DNA of 64,000 nt from Paraburkholderia azotifigens (lineage in GTDB: Bacteria; Pseudomonadota; Gammaproteobacteria; Burkholderiales; Burkholderiaceae), in the NCBI RefSeq assembly GCF_007995085.1, contig NZ_VOQS01000005.1, forward strand, positions 310,001 to 374,000. The letters are read 5' to 3'. Below, piece by piece: positions 17,886 through 26,839 of the stretch. Within the stretch, counting starts at the first letter, position 1. Every line of letters starts with the position of its first letter. Position numbers and translations under genes: made by a program. The notes below the pieces were generated by a model that searched no databases, was not told the origin of the DNA, and saw only the letters and a program-made list of their open reading frames with translations.

Positions 17886-17902
17886 CCCCTTCGAGCGGCG
17901 AC

Positions 17903-17938
17903 ACAAGGCATTGCACAAGGCATTGCACCAGGCATTGA
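17903..17938 (+). repeat. Three tandem 12-bp repeats in the flagellin leader
   Basis: ACAAGGCATTGC occurs twice in a row, followed by a third copy with two changes (ACCAGGCATTGA). The repeats sit between the candidate sigma-28 promoter and the start codon, hence probably in the 5' untranslated RNA. They have no dyad symmetry and too short a period for CRISPR. Confidence 0.6.
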
Positions 17939-17993
17939 ATAAGCCGAAGCGCCGCTTATGTCGATCCTTGATATATAACCGAAAGGGGCTCAA

Positions 17994-18812
17994 ATGCTGA
18001 ACATCAATACGAACATCATGTCGTTGACGGCGCAGAACAACCTGGAGGGCTCGCAAAACGCGCTCTCGCAGGCGATCAACCGTCTGTCGTCGGGCAAGCG
18101 CATCAACACGGCTGCAGACGATGCGGCGGGCCTCGCGATCGCGACCTCGCAGACGGCTTCGATCAATGCACTGACGCAAGGCGCCGCCAACGCGAACAAC
18201 GGCATTTCGATGGTGCAGACCACGAACGGTGCGCTGCAATCGGTCGTCGATAACCTGCAGCGTATCCGTCAGCTGGCCGTGGAAGCAGGCGACGGCTCGC
18301 TCGACTCGAACGCACTCGCCAATCTGCAATCAGAGGTGTCGACGCGTCTGACGGAAATCACGCGCGTCGCACAGCAAACGACCTTCAACGGTCAGTCGGT
18401 CCTCAATGGCATCGGCTCCGTCAACTTCCAGATCGGCGCGTTCAACGGTCAGCAGATCACGGCTAACTTCGGCTCGCAGAAGTGGGACGCGACGTCGCTC
18501 GGGATCAGCGGTCTGAGCGTGGCGACGGCTTCGGGCGCGCAAGCCGCGATGAGTTCCATCGACAACGTGCTGACAAGCGTCAACACCTTCCAGGCAACGC
18601 TGGGCGCCACGCAGAACACGTTCCAGGCCGCGATTTCGACGACGCAAACGGAATCGACGAACATGAGCGCCGCCGAATCGCAGATCACCGACGCCGACTT
18701 CGCGACGGAAACGGCGAACCTGTCGAAGGCCCAGGTTCTTCAGCAAGCGGGCATCTCGGTCCTCGCGCAAGCGAACTCGATGCCGCAGCAGGTTCTGAAG
18801 CTGCTGCAGTAA
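17994..18812 (+). CDS. fliC: Short flagellin, copy 1
   Basis: A 272-residue flagellin. The N-terminal D0/D1 coiled segments (MLNINTNIMSLTAQNNL, then INRLSSGKRINTAADDAAGL) and the C-terminal D1/D0 end (ITDADFATETANLSKAQVL, SVLAQANSMPQQVLKLLQ) are complete. The central D2/D3 surface domain is almost absent, which makes it shorter than the roughly 380-residue flagellins of Burkholderia. No cap, chaperone or basal-body gene is nearby. Its close paralogue lies at 45981. AAGGGG precedes the ATG. Expect export through the flagellar type III system and polymerisation in the filament. Confidence 0.92.
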   Translation: MLNINTNIMSLTAQNNLEGSQNALSQAINRLSSGKRINTAADDAAGLAIATSQTASINALTQGAANANNGISMVQTTNGALQSVVDNLQRIRQLAVEAGDGSLDSNALANLQSEVSTRLTEITRVAQQTTFNGQSVLNGIGSVNFQIGAFNGQQITANFGSQKWDATSLGISGLSVATASGAQAAMSSIDNVLTSVNTFQATLGATQNTFQAAISTTQTESTNMSAAESQITDADFATETANLSKAQVLQQAGISVLAQANSMPQQVLKLLQ

Positions 18813-18822
18813 AAGAGCGTGC

Positions 18823-18860
18823 CGTGCATCCCGTGCCGCGTGAACGGGATGCACGTTTCA
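18823..18860 (+). terminator. Hairpin terminator behind flagellin copy 1
   Basis: Twelve-base perfect arms CGTGCATCCCGT (18823-18834) and ACGGGATGCACG (18844-18855) with a nine-base loop are followed by TTTCA. The T-run is short, so termination may be partial. The convergent aldo/keto reductase gene ends at 18867. Confidence 0.6.
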
Positions 18861-18866
18861 GGCGGC

Positions 18867-19742
18867 TTACTCGCCTGCACGTCCAATGGCATCGAGCTGT
18901 GCAAGCACGGCATCGCTGAGACGCAGCTGCGCGGCCTGCATGTTCTCGCGCAGATGCAACAGCGACGACGTGCCGGGAATCAGCAGAATGTTCGGCGAAC
19001 GATGCAGCAGCCACGCAAGCGCAACCTGCATCGGCGTCGCGTTCAATGCACCTGCCACATCGGACAGCGCCGACGATTGAATCGGCGTGAAGCCGCCAAG
19101 CGGAAAGAACGGTACGTACGCGATGCCTTGCGCGGCGAGTTGCGCGACGAGCGCATCGTCTTCGCGATGCACGAGGTTGTAGTGATTCTGCACGCACACA
19201 ATCTCGACGATGCGTTGCGCTTCTTCGATCTGCGTCGCCGTCACGTTGCTCAGGCCAATGTGCTTGACGAGCCCTTCGCGCTGCATCTCGGCGAGCGCTG
19301 TCACCTGCTTCTCGATCGAGCCTTCGGCAGGGCTGTGAATACTGCCCATGATGCGGATGTTCACGACATCGAGCACATCGATGCCGAGATTGCGAAGGTT
19401 GTCGTGCACGCCGCGCCGCAGATCGTCCGGTTCGGGCGCTGCGAGCCACGCGCCGTCGTCGCCGCGAATCGCACCGAGCTTGGTGACGAGCGTCAGGTCG
19501 GCGGGATACGGATGCAGCGCTTCGCGAATCAGCTGGTTCGTGATGTGCGGCCCGTAGAAGTCGCTGGTGTCGATGTGATTGACGCCGGACGCAACGGCCT
19601 CGCGCAGAACCGCGATGCAGGCGTCGCGATCCTTCGGCGGCCCGAAGACGCCGGGCCCGGCCAGCTGCATCGCGCCGTAACCCATGCGGCGTACCTGGCG
19701 GCCCGCCAGCGTGAAAGTGTCGGCGAGATTGAGATTCGGCAT
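18867..19742 (-). CDS. Aldo/keto reductase
   Basis: A 291-residue NADPH-dependent aldo/keto reductase with the TIM-barrel pattern. Visible marks are GYGAMQLAGPGVFGPPKDR near the N-terminus, NHIDTSDFYGP carrying the catalytic Asp and Tyr, the TKLGAIRG lysine segment, HIGLSNVT and the C-terminal cofactor-binding LLIPGTSSLLHLRENM. It is close to the YdbC-like group. GGGAG precedes the ATG at 19742; a reading from 19805 lacks this. The gene diverges from the LysR gene at 19846, which is therefore its likely regulator. Confidence 0.88.
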   Translation of the reverse strand: MPNLNLADTFTLAGRQVRRMGYGAMQLAGPGVFGPPKDRDACIAVLREAVASGVNHIDTSDFYGPHITNQLIREALHPYPADLTLVTKLGAIRGDDGAWLAAPEPDDLRRGVHDNLRNLGIDVLDVVNIRIMGSIHSPAEGSIEKQVTALAEMQREGLVKHIGLSNVTATQIEEAQRIVEIVCVQNHYNLVHREDDALVAQLAAQGIAYVPFFPLGGFTPIQSSALSDVAGALNATPMQVALAWLLHRSPNILLIPGTSSLLHLRENMQAAQLRLSDAVLAQLDAIGRAGE

Positions 19743-19845
19743 TGCGCGCTCCCTGGTAGTCGATGAGCGCCAGTTTGATCCGATTGCGCTGTTGAATAAA
19801 GGCATCTAAAGTGTACGGGCTGTTGAAAATCATGAACAATCGCCC

Positions 19846-20757
19846 ATGGAACTCAACGACCTTGCTGCCTTCGTGTCGGTGGCACGCGCCGGCGGTTTCC
19901 GCGACGCGGCGCGCATGAGCGGCGTTTCCGCGTCGAGCCTGAGCATTGCCGTGCGTCGCCTCGAAACGAAGCTCGGCCTGCGGCTGCTGAACCGGACCAC
20001 GCGCAGCGTTGCGCCGACGGAAGCAGGCCAGCGGCTGATCGACAAACTTTCGCCGCTCTTCAGCGAAATGGAGGCGGCGCTCGATGTCCTCAACGTGTTC
20101 CGCGAGAAGCCGAGCGGCACGCTCAAGCTCAACGTGCCGTCCAGCGCTGCGCGCATCGTGCTGCCGTCCGTCGTCGCGCCATTCCTGAAGGCGTATCCCG
20201 ACATCCGTGTGGAGGTCGTGGTCGAAGACGGCTTCGTCGACGTGCTGTCGATCGGCTGCGATGCGGGCATCCGCTATGACGAACGGCTGGAGCAGGACAT
20301 GATCGCGATGCCGATCGGTCCGCGCGTGCAACGCTTCGCGACAGCCGCGACGAGCGAATACCTCGATACATACGGACGGCCCGAGCACCCGCGCGATTTG
20401 CTTGAGCATGCGTGTTTGCGCGGCCAGTTCGCAGGCGGCGCGATGCCGACATGGGACTTCGAGCGCGACGGCGAAATCGTGCGGCTCGATCCGACCGGGC
20501 CGCTCGTGGTGAGGCCGGGGGCCGCCATCGAGCTTGCCGTCAGCGCCGCGCTGGCAGGCGTCGGCGTAATCCATCTGTTCGAGGGCATGTTGAAGCCGCA
20601 TCTCGACAGCGGCGCACTGGAGCCGATTCTCGAGCCGTGGTGGCAACGCTTTTCGGGGCCGTTTCTTTACTATCCGGGCAGGCGTCATCTGCCTGCGCCG
20701 CTGCGCGCGTTCGTCGACTTCGTCAAGGCGAATGGCGCGCCCGATTCGCCGGACTGA
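19846..20757 (+). CDS. LysR-family transcriptional regulator
   Basis: A 303-residue LTTR. The N-terminal domain reads MELNDLAAFVSVARAGGFRD, then the recognition helix SGVSASSLSIAVRRLETKLG, with the family mark RLLNRTTRSVAPTEAG. The effector domain contains GCDAGIRYDERLEQDMIAMP, the CrgA/PA-type class that often governs adjacent oxidoreductases. It diverges from the aldo/keto reductase gene across about 100 bases, the usual LTTR arrangement. The dihydroxyacetone kinase gene follows 119 bases downstream and may be unrelated in control. Confidence 0.88.
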   Translation: MELNDLAAFVSVARAGGFRDAARMSGVSASSLSIAVRRLETKLGLRLLNRTTRSVAPTEAGQRLIDKLSPLFSEMEAALDVLNVFREKPSGTLKLNVPSSAARIVLPSVVAPFLKAYPDIRVEVVVEDGFVDVLSIGCDAGIRYDERLEQDMIAMPIGPRVQRFATAATSEYLDTYGRPEHPRDLLEHACLRGQFAGGAMPTWDFERDGEIVRLDPTGPLVVRPGAAIELAVSAALAGVGVIHLFEGMLKPHLDSGALEPILEPWWQRFSGPFLYYPGRRHLPAPLRAFVDFVKANGAPDSPD

Positions 20758-20876
20758 TTCACAGGGCGCCTGTCTCTGCGCATGCGCCCCCCGCAGGCTG
20801 CGGATAGAGTTACACCTTTGGACCGCGTGCGGCCCATCCGCTCAACCGTCACCTGAAATCGTCGAGGTTCATCGTC

Positions 20877-22583
20877 ATGAAGAAGCTGTTGAACGATCCG
20901 TCGCGTGTGGTGCGCGAGATGCTCGAAGGTCTTGCGATGCTTGCGCCCGACACCGCCTTGCTGCGCGATGCGAATGTCGTCGTGCGGCGCGCCCTGCCTG
21001 AGCCGCACGCACGACACGTCGCGATCATCTCGGGGGGCGGCAGCGGACACGAACCCGCGCACGCGGGCTATGTCGGCGAGGGCATGCTGGCCGCAGCCGT
21101 ATGCGGCGAAGTGTTCACGTCGCCGTCGACGGATGCGGTGCTCGCGGCGATCCGCGCATCGGCGGGACCGAACGGTGCGCTGCTCGTGGTCAAGAACTAC
21201 ACGGGCGATCGCCTGAACTTCGGGCTTGCCGCAGAGCTGGCGCGCGCCGAAGGCATTCCCGTCGAAGTCGTCGTGGTCGCCGACGACGTCTCGCTGCGCA
21301 ACACAGTTGAACGCGGGCGGCGGCGCGGCATTGCAGGAACCGTGTTCGTGCACAAGATCGCGGGCGCGGCCGCTGCGGCGGGCAAGTCCCTGGCGGAAGT
21401 CGTGGCCGCTGCGCGCAGCGCGGCCGATGCGATCGGCACGATGGGCGTGGCGCTCGATGGCTGCACGTTGCCCGCCACGCAGCAATCGAGTTTCAGTCTC
21501 GCGGACGACGAGATCGAACTGGGGCTCGGCATCCACGGCGAAAAGGGCGTGCAACGCACGAAGCCGATGCCCGCCGATCAACTCACCGACACGCTGCTCA
21601 CCGCGATCGCGGACGATCTGCAACTCGCGGGCGGCGAGCGCGTCGCGCTGCTGGTGAACGGACTCGGCGCAACGACGCCGATGGAACTGGCCGTCGTCGC
21701 GCGTGCAGCGGTGAACGGTTTGCGGGAACGCGGGCTGCGGATCGAACGCGCATGGTGCGGCACGCTGCTGTCCGCGCTGAACATGCCGGGCTGTTCGGTC
21801 TCGGTGATGCGTGTCGACGACGCGCGTCTTGCGCTGCTCGATGCGCCGACGAAGGTCGCGACGTGGCCGGGCGCGGGACGTGTGAATGTCGATGGCGCGG
21901 CGGGCATCGCTTCGGGTTCGGCACATGACGTCGCAACCAACGAAGTACGCGAGAATCATGCGGGCGAACGCCCGCCGTTGCAACTCGCGTTCGACGCCGC
22001 CGCGCGTGCGCTGATCGATGAAGAAGCGCGTCTCACCGAACTCGATTCCAAAGCGGGCGACGGCGACCTCGGGTCGAGCATGAAGCGCGCCGGCGAGGCC
22101 GTGCTGGCGATTCCGCCGACGGCGTGGCCATCGGCATCCGAGGCGCTGGCGGAACTCGCCGTGACGTTGCGCCGCGCCATTGCGGGCAGTTCCGGGCCGT
22201 TCTATGCCACGGCATTGCTGCGCGCGTCGCGCCGTCTCGCCGGGACGGGCGAACCCGCCGCAGCCGATTGGGCCGATGGGTTCGATCTCGCCGTCCACGC
22301 GATTTCCGAACTGGGCGGCGCGCAACCCGGCGAGCGCACGATGCTCGATGCGTTGCGTCCCGCGGCGGATGCATTCGCTAACGCCGTGCGGCGCAACGAA
22401 CCGCTCGCGCAGGCGTGGGCCGCAACCGTCGATGCAGCGGAGAAGGGCGCGGCCTCGACGGCGTCGATGATGCCGCGCGTCGGACGCGCGAGCTATCTCG
22501 GCGAGCGGGCCGTGGGCGAACCGGATGGCGGCGCGGTCGCGGTGGCGTGCTGGCTGCGCGCGCTGACGCCGTTCGTGCGCTAG
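20877..22583 (+). CDS. Dihydroxyacetone kinase, DhaK-DhaL fusion
   Basis: A 568-residue ATP-dependent dihydroxyacetone (or glycerone-like triose) kinase with both domains in one chain. Residues 1 to about 330 are the DhaK substrate domain (ISGGGSGHEPAHAGYVGEG; substrate-binding His220 in GLGIHGEKGV). The last 200 residues are the DhaL nucleotide domain, with the Mg-binding pattern DSKAGDGDLGSSM. This is the ATP-using type, not the PTS-dependent DhaKLM. Product enters glycolysis as dihydroxyacetone phosphate. The stop overlaps the stop of the convergent SsuA pseudogene. Confidence 0.9.
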   Translation: MKKLLNDPSRVVREMLEGLAMLAPDTALLRDANVVVRRALPEPHARHVAIISGGGSGHEPAHAGYVGEGMLAAAVCGEVFTSPSTDAVLAAIRASAGPNGALLVVKNYTGDRLNFGLAAELARAEGIPVEVVVVADDVSLRNTVERGRRRGIAGTVFVHKIAGAAAAAGKSLAEVVAAARSAADAIGTMGVALDGCTLPATQQSSFSLADDEIELGLGIHGEKGVQRTKPMPADQLTDTLLTAIADDLQLAGGERVALLVNGLGATTPMELAVVARAAVNGLRERGLRIERAWCGTLLSALNMPGCSVSVMRVDDARLALLDAPTKVATWPGAGRVNVDGAAGIASGSAHDVATNEVRENHAGERPPLQLAFDAAARALIDEEARLTELDSKAGDGDLGSSMKRAGEAVLAIPPTAWPSASEALAELAVTLRRAIAGSSGPFYATALLRASRRLAGTGEPAAADWADGFDLAVHAISELGGAQPGERTMLDALRPAADAFANAVRRNEPLAQAWAATVDAAEKGAASTASMMPRVGRASYLGERAVGEPDGGAVAVACWLRALTPFVR

Positions 22584-23312
22584 CCGCCGGCTGCTTTCGC
22601 CTCTTTGGCCTGTCCGGCGGAAAAGTCCCACAACTGCGCCTGATTCGTTTCGACGCGCGCGGGCGGCAGGCCGTTTTTGGGGAACGCATCGGCGATGGTC
22701 TGCTGTTCGCCGAAGTTCTGCGCGGCCACCGCGCGCACCAGATAGCTGCGCCGCGCATTGGCGCGCTCGATCGTCGGCGCATCGAGTCCCCAGACGGGCG
22801 CGAGCGTTTTCGCGTAGTCGGCGGGATGGGCTCGCGCTCATTCGCCCGCTTCCTTCAGCTGATCGAACACGACCTGCACGACTTGCGGATGCGCTTCGGC
22901 GAACGTGCGCGACGCGAGATAGTAGCGCTGATACGAAGCGAGCCCATTGCCGTTTGCGAGTATGCGCACGTCGGCGTTCCTGTCGACGGATGCGACATAC
23001 GGAACCCATGTGATCCACGCATCGACGCTGCCTCGCTCGAACGCGGCGCGTCCATCGGCGGGCGTGAGATAGCTGATCTTGACGTCGGCCGGCGTGAGTC
23101 CCGCCTTGTTCAACGCGGCGAGCAGCAGATAGTGACTTCCCGCTGCCTTCGTCACCGCGATGCGCTTGCCCTGCAGATCGGCGAGTGTCCGCAGCGCGCT
23201 ATCTTTCTTCACGATACTCGCCTGTGCGCCGGGCGAAGGCGCTTCCTGCGCGACATAGACGAAGCGCGCGTGCGCGGCTTGCGCAAAGGCAAAAAGATAA
23301 GCGCGGACACGT
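22580..23312 (-). pseudogene. SsuA-like sulfonate/taurine ABC substrate-binding protein, decayed
   Basis: Recognisable SsuA-type sequence runs on this strand: FAQAAHARFVYVAQEAPSPG, LADLQGKRIAVTKAAGSHYL, RGSVDAWITWVPYVASVDR and the tail TIERANARRSYLVRAVAAQ. The frame is broken by a TGA at 22838-22840 where the family has Trp (GEW-ARAHPADYAKT), so one G-to-A change suffices. Upstream, the signal peptide and first 70 or so residues are missing. No partner permease or ATPase is next to it. This is a dead gene, or the end of a removed ssu operon. Confidence 0.8.
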
Positions 23313-23584
23313 CAGTCCGTTTCGGCGTTCAGGCGCCGTGCAAATTCGCAAGCGCGCCTGTTTGACGAAAGCGCGCACGATGCACGCGCGTCAGTATGGG
23401 CGGTCATCGTCGGCATCGATTGCGCCGGCGGTGTCTGTTTCGTCGCCCGTGTCGTTGCCGGATGGGAACAAATGCCGGCCAGAAGTGTTGACGAGAGTTC
23501 GGGGCGCAGGTCATATCGCGCCTCGCCCGTTGCGCCTTTGCGGGCAGGGCGCGACTTGACGATTCCGATTCTCCGGCTCTCGAC

Positions 23585-24703
23585 ATGAACATGGAACGCG
23601 TATCTTTCCTCGGCAAGCAAAACCCCACGCTGACGCTGACCCTCGCGGGCGCACTGGCGTTGTTCGTTTTCGTGCTCGATTCGTTCGGCCGCTACGCGAC
23701 GGCGATCATGGTGTTGTATTCGATCGTTGTCATGCTGGTCGCGACCGTGCTGTCGCGGCGCGGCACGCTGATCGTCGCGATCGTCTGCATCTGGGCGACG
23801 GTGGCCGGCTATCTGATCGGGCATCTGGATGAAGACTCGTTCTCCGCGCTCGCGCGCGCAACGGTCGCGTGTCTGTCGATCGTTGCGACTACTGCGCTGA
23901 CGCTGCGCATTCAGGCCGACAGCGCGCGGCTCGCCCAGCAGGTGCATGAACTGCACGAGACGCATGAGGCGCTGAACCGCTCGACAACGGAACTCGCGCA
24001 CGCCACGCGCGTGACGATGCTCGGCGAACTGGCGGCCTCGATTGCACATGAAGTGAGCCAGCCGCTCGCGGCGATCACGACGCATGGCGAAGCCGGACTG
24101 CGCTGGCTGAGGCGCGAAACACCGAATATCGACGAAGCCTGCCACGCGTTCGAGGCCATGGTGGGCAACGCGCGGCGTTCCAGCGAAATCATTCGCCGCA
24201 TACGTGCGCTGGCCAGCAAGAGCGAGCCCACGTTCGCGCCGCTTGGCATCCACAGCCTGGTGGTCGAAACGATCGACTTGCTGGATCGCGAGGTGAAGAA
24301 ATACGGCGCCGTCGTCAGGATGGATCTTGCGCCGGGCGAATTGACCGTCAACGGCGACCGCGTGCAGTTGCAGCAGGTGCTGATCAATCTGGCCGTCAAT
24401 GGATTGCAGGCGATGTCGTCGATTCACGACCGGCCGCGCGAGCTGAAAGTGCGGACACGTATCGAAGCTGGCGAGCGCGTGTTCGTGAGCGTCGAAGACT
24501 CGGGAATCGGCTTCGCGCCGGAGGTCGCAGCGAATCTCTTCTGCGCGTTCTATACGACGAAGCCGGAGGGCATGGGTTTGGGACTGTCCATTTGCCGCTC
24601 GATCGTCGAAGGACATGGCGGTTCCATTTCGTATGCGATGCCGTCGACGCATGGCGCGACAATGCAGATCGAACTTCCCATTGCCGTTCACGCGCAGGCG
24701 TGA
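23585..24703 (+). CDS. Orphan sensor histidine kinase
   Basis: A 372-residue membrane histidine kinase. Four hydrophobic helices fill residues 14-105, with hardly any periplasmic loop, so it probably senses within the membrane. A coiled linker follows and the dimerisation H-box ASIAHEVSQPLAAI has the phospho-accepting His155. The ATPase domain shows the N-box (LINLAVNGLQAM), VEDSGIGF and GMGLGLSICRSIVEGHGG. No response-regulator gene is next to it. Its stop codon lies in the hairpin at 24685, and the group II intron starts 16 bases further on. Confidence 0.88.
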   Translation: MNMERVSFLGKQNPTLTLTLAGALALFVFVLDSFGRYATAIMVLYSIVVMLVATVLSRRGTLIVAIVCIWATVAGYLIGHLDEDSFSALARATVACLSIVATTALTLRIQADSARLAQQVHELHETHEALNRSTTELAHATRVTMLGELAASIAHEVSQPLAAITTHGEAGLRWLRRETPNIDEACHAFEAMVGNARRSSEIIRRIRALASKSEPTFAPLGIHSLVVETIDLLDREVKKYGAVVRMDLAPGELTVNGDRVQLQQVLINLAVNGLQAMSSIHDRPRELKVRTRIEAGERVFVSVEDSGIGFAPEVAANLFCAFYTTKPEGMGLGLSICRSIVEGHGGSISYAMPSTHGATMQIELPIAVHAQA

Positions 24704-24716
24704 ACGCGCTTCTTTC
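24685..24716 (+). terminator. Terminator overlapping the histidine kinase stop codon
   Basis: Perfect nine-base arms CGTTCACGC (24685-24693) and GCGTGAACG (24698-24706) with a GCAG loop, followed by CGCTTCTTTC. The TGA of the kinase is inside the right arm. The intron inserted immediately behind the T-rich part. Confidence 0.7.
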
Positions 24717-25132
24717 GTGGTGTGCCGAGCATGCCCAACAGCTTGGGGGTGCGAGTCCCCTGCCCAGCCTGATGGTGGTGAAGGGCTAGTGAAACGCAAG
24801 GGCGTCGTCGTGAGGCGGGGTCTGAAGGAAGCGTGTAGCAAAGCCACGACCTGACGAACAGAAACCAGATACGAGGCCTACCCAGCCGGACGAGCGAGCC
24901 ATTGATCGTGAAGTCCACAACCATCAAGGGCTGGGGTGGTAGATCTGGCAGGTGTGTGGTGAAGGCGGTTGGGCTTACCTCGGGAGGCCTGCGCGGTGTC
25001 CTGGAATCAGGACTGGACGATCCGCAAGGGGCGTCGATCGCCGCGCAGGAGTCAGCAGAAGGCATAGTAGGGCGGTGGTTATGCCTGAAGGCCTGAACGG
25101 AAAGGAGCGGCGAGTAAGCCGGAGAACTCGAC

Positions 25133-26500
25133 ATGGGAGCGCAGCAGAAAACGCATCGCGTCCTTGGGATCGGAGATAGGGGTGAAGCCCCGAAGGCCGA
25201 TGCCCGAGGGGCTGAACCTGTGGCGGCGAACCCCGAGCCTGAAAGCCCGTCGGCTTGTGACCGACTGATGGAAGAAGTCTGTGAACGGGAGAACCTGAAG
25301 CAGGCGTTAAAGCGTGTGAAAGCGAACAAGGGTGCGCCGGGCGTGGACGGCATGACGGTTCAGGCACTACCGGCGTACCTGCGTGAGCATTGGCCGTCGA
25401 TACGGGCCTCACTGCTCGAGGGAACCTACCAACCTCAACCTGTGAGACGGGTCGAGATACCCAAGCCGGATGGAGGGGGCGTGCGCAAGCTCGGCATTCC
25501 CTCTGCGCTCGACAGGCTCGTCCAGCAGGCGGTGTTGCAGGTATTGCAAAGGCAGTGGGACCCGACATTCTCGGACTCCAGTTACGGCTTTCGTCCGGGA
25601 CGCTCGGCGCACCAGGCCGTGGCGCGCGCACAGGGCTACATCCAGGCGGGATACCGCTGGGTGGTAGACCTGGATCTTGCGCAATTCTTTGATCGCGTAA
25701 ACCACGACATTCTGATGTCCCGGGTGGCACGGCGGGTCGGCGACAAGCGGATGCTCAAGCTGATCCGCGCCTTCCTGACGGCGGGCGTGCTGGAAAACGG
25801 GCTGGTTGGTGCGACGGATGAGGGTACGCCTCAGGGCGGTCCCCTCTCGCCGTTGTTATCCAATCTGATGCTCGACGATCTTGACCGGGAGCTTGAGCGG
25901 CGTGGACTGCGCTTCGTGAGGTACGCCGACGACAGTAACGTCTATGTACGCAGCGCACGCGCAGGCCAGCGGGTGATGGCGGGACTCAAGTCCTTCCTTA
26001 CCGGGCGGCTGAAGCTGAAGGTCAACGAGGCGAAGAGTGCGGTTGCACGGCCACACACGAGGAAGTTCCTGGGCTTCACCTTCTTGAACCGGGAGCAGGT
26101 CAAACGGCGTATTGCGCCCAAGGCACTGTCTCGCTTGAAGGAACGGATCCGGGAACTGACACAGCGCACGCGAGGGATCAGCGTTGACCAGATGATCGGT
26201 GCGCTGAAGCGGTATCTCACCGGATGGCGTGGCTACTTTGGTTTCTGTGAAACACCAAGCGTGTTGCAGCGTCTGGATGAATGGATCCGTCGTCGCATAC
26301 GCTGCTTCTTCTGGAAGCAGTGGAAGCGTAGTCCGGCGCGATTCCGGGAACTGACAGCGCGTGGTGTCACCAGGGATCTGGCGGCCCAAACGGTGGGCTC
26401 ACCACACAACGCCTGGCGACTGAGCAACAGTCCTGCCCTGCAATGTGCGCTCACCAACCGCTACCTGGCGTCTCTTGGCCTTCCATCTCTGCGTCTCTAG
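25133..26500 (+). CDS. ltrA: Group II intron reverse transcriptase/maturase
   Basis: A 455-residue intron-encoded protein. The reverse transcriptase blocks are in order: KPDGGGVRKLGIP, SYGFRPGRSAHQAV, VDLDLAQFFDRVNHD, GTPQGGPLSPLLSN and the catalytic YADD at 264-267. The maturase X domain follows (YLTGWRGYFGFCETPSVLQR). The chain ends in a short basic tail with no HNH endonuclease domain. GGAG precedes the ATG at 25133. The first 40 residues look variable. It needs the intron RNA around it for splicing and for retrohoming into terminator sites. Confidence 0.93.
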   Translation: MGAQQKTHRVLGIGDRGEAPKADARGAEPVAANPEPESPSACDRLMEEVCERENLKQALKRVKANKGAPGVDGMTVQALPAYLREHWPSIRASLLEGTYQPQPVRRVEIPKPDGGGVRKLGIPSALDRLVQQAVLQVLQRQWDPTFSDSSYGFRPGRSAHQAVARAQGYIQAGYRWVVDLDLAQFFDRVNHDILMSRVARRVGDKRMLKLIRAFLTAGVLENGLVGATDEGTPQGGPLSPLLSNLMLDDLDRELERRGLRFVRYADDSNVYVRSARAGQRVMAGLKSFLTGRLKLKVNEAKSAVARPHTRKFLGFTFLNREQVKRRIAPKALSRLKERIRELTQRTRGISVDQMIGALKRYLTGWRGYFGFCETPSVLQRLDEWIRRRIRCFFWKQWKRSPARFRELTARGVTRDLAAQTVGSPHNAWRLSNSPALQCALTNRYLASLGLPSLRL

Positions 26501-26517
26501 CTGATCAACCGATCCGA

Positions 26518-26549
26518 ACCGCCGTGTACGGACCCGTACGCACGGTGGT
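26518..26549 (+). ncRNA. Group II intron domain V
   Basis: The 32-base hairpin has nine-base outer arms (ACCGCCGTG and CACGGTGGT) and an inner TACG/CGTA stem. The catalytic triad position reads CGC. Domain VI with its bulged branch-point A follows directly. Confidence 0.75.
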
Positions 26550-26590
26550 GCAGGAGGGGTCGGGCCGCGAGGTCTGCCCCTATCCTAATC

Positions 26591-26830
26591 TTACGATTTC
26601 TGATGCCTGTCGCGAGTGAGTTTCTCGTGCACGTCATGGGTGAGCCGCGCAATCTGTTCCGTCAGTTCACGCGTCAATTCCGTCAGCTCCGTGTTTTGCC
26701 TGAGCCGTTCGCATCTGCGTGGCCTGCTGCGCAAGCGCCTTATCGCGCCGCTCAGCGGCCGGGGCTAGTGCTTCGCGGTGACGTGCGTCGGCATCGGCAA
26801 GCGCCTTGTCGCGGTCGGCCTGACGTCTTT
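26591..26830 (-). pseudogene. Remnant of a membrane protein tail, DUF1003-like
   Basis: On this strand the frame VAQRRQADRDKALADADARH is followed, after a one-base slip in an A run (26694-26697), by ELTELTRELTEQIARLTHDV and a stop at 26591. The charged, coiled tail and the QNRQADRD-like start recall the C-terminal tail of DUF1003 membrane proteins; that match is from memory. There is no membrane part and no start. The stop lies two bases beyond the intron end. Confidence 0.5.
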
Positions 26831-26839
26831 GCGCGACGG

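Larger units (their letters stand above)
24720..26589 (+). mobile_element. Group II intron, class C-like
   Basis: A self-splicing retroelement of about 1.87 kb. The 5' end is placed at GTGTGCC (24720). Domain V is at about 26518-26549 (ACCGCCGTG pairing with CACGGTGGT) and domain VI with a bulged A at 26551-26586. The domain V triad reads CGC in place of the usual AGC, a mark of bacterial class C. Insertion directly after a terminator hairpin and an encoded protein without endonuclease domain agree with class C. The end points are estimated to within a few bases. It lies between two convergent genes and interrupts neither. Confidence 0.85.

Noticed and set aside
17903..17938. CRISPR-like direct repeats
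   Set aside because: The units are 12 bases and strictly tandem without spacers; no cas gene is present.
18685..20688. Open frame of 667 codons on the minus strand
   Set aside because: It crosses flagellin, aldo/keto reductase and LysR genes in the wrong frame.
20685..23018. Open frame of 777 codons on the minus strand
   Set aside because: It mirrors the dihydroxyacetone kinase and parts of neighbours; no domain, no ribosome site, and composition like a shadow frame.
24720..26589. Retron or diversity-generating element
   Set aside because: The reverse transcriptase has a maturase domain and group II domain V and VI follow it; no msr/msd or template repeat is visible.
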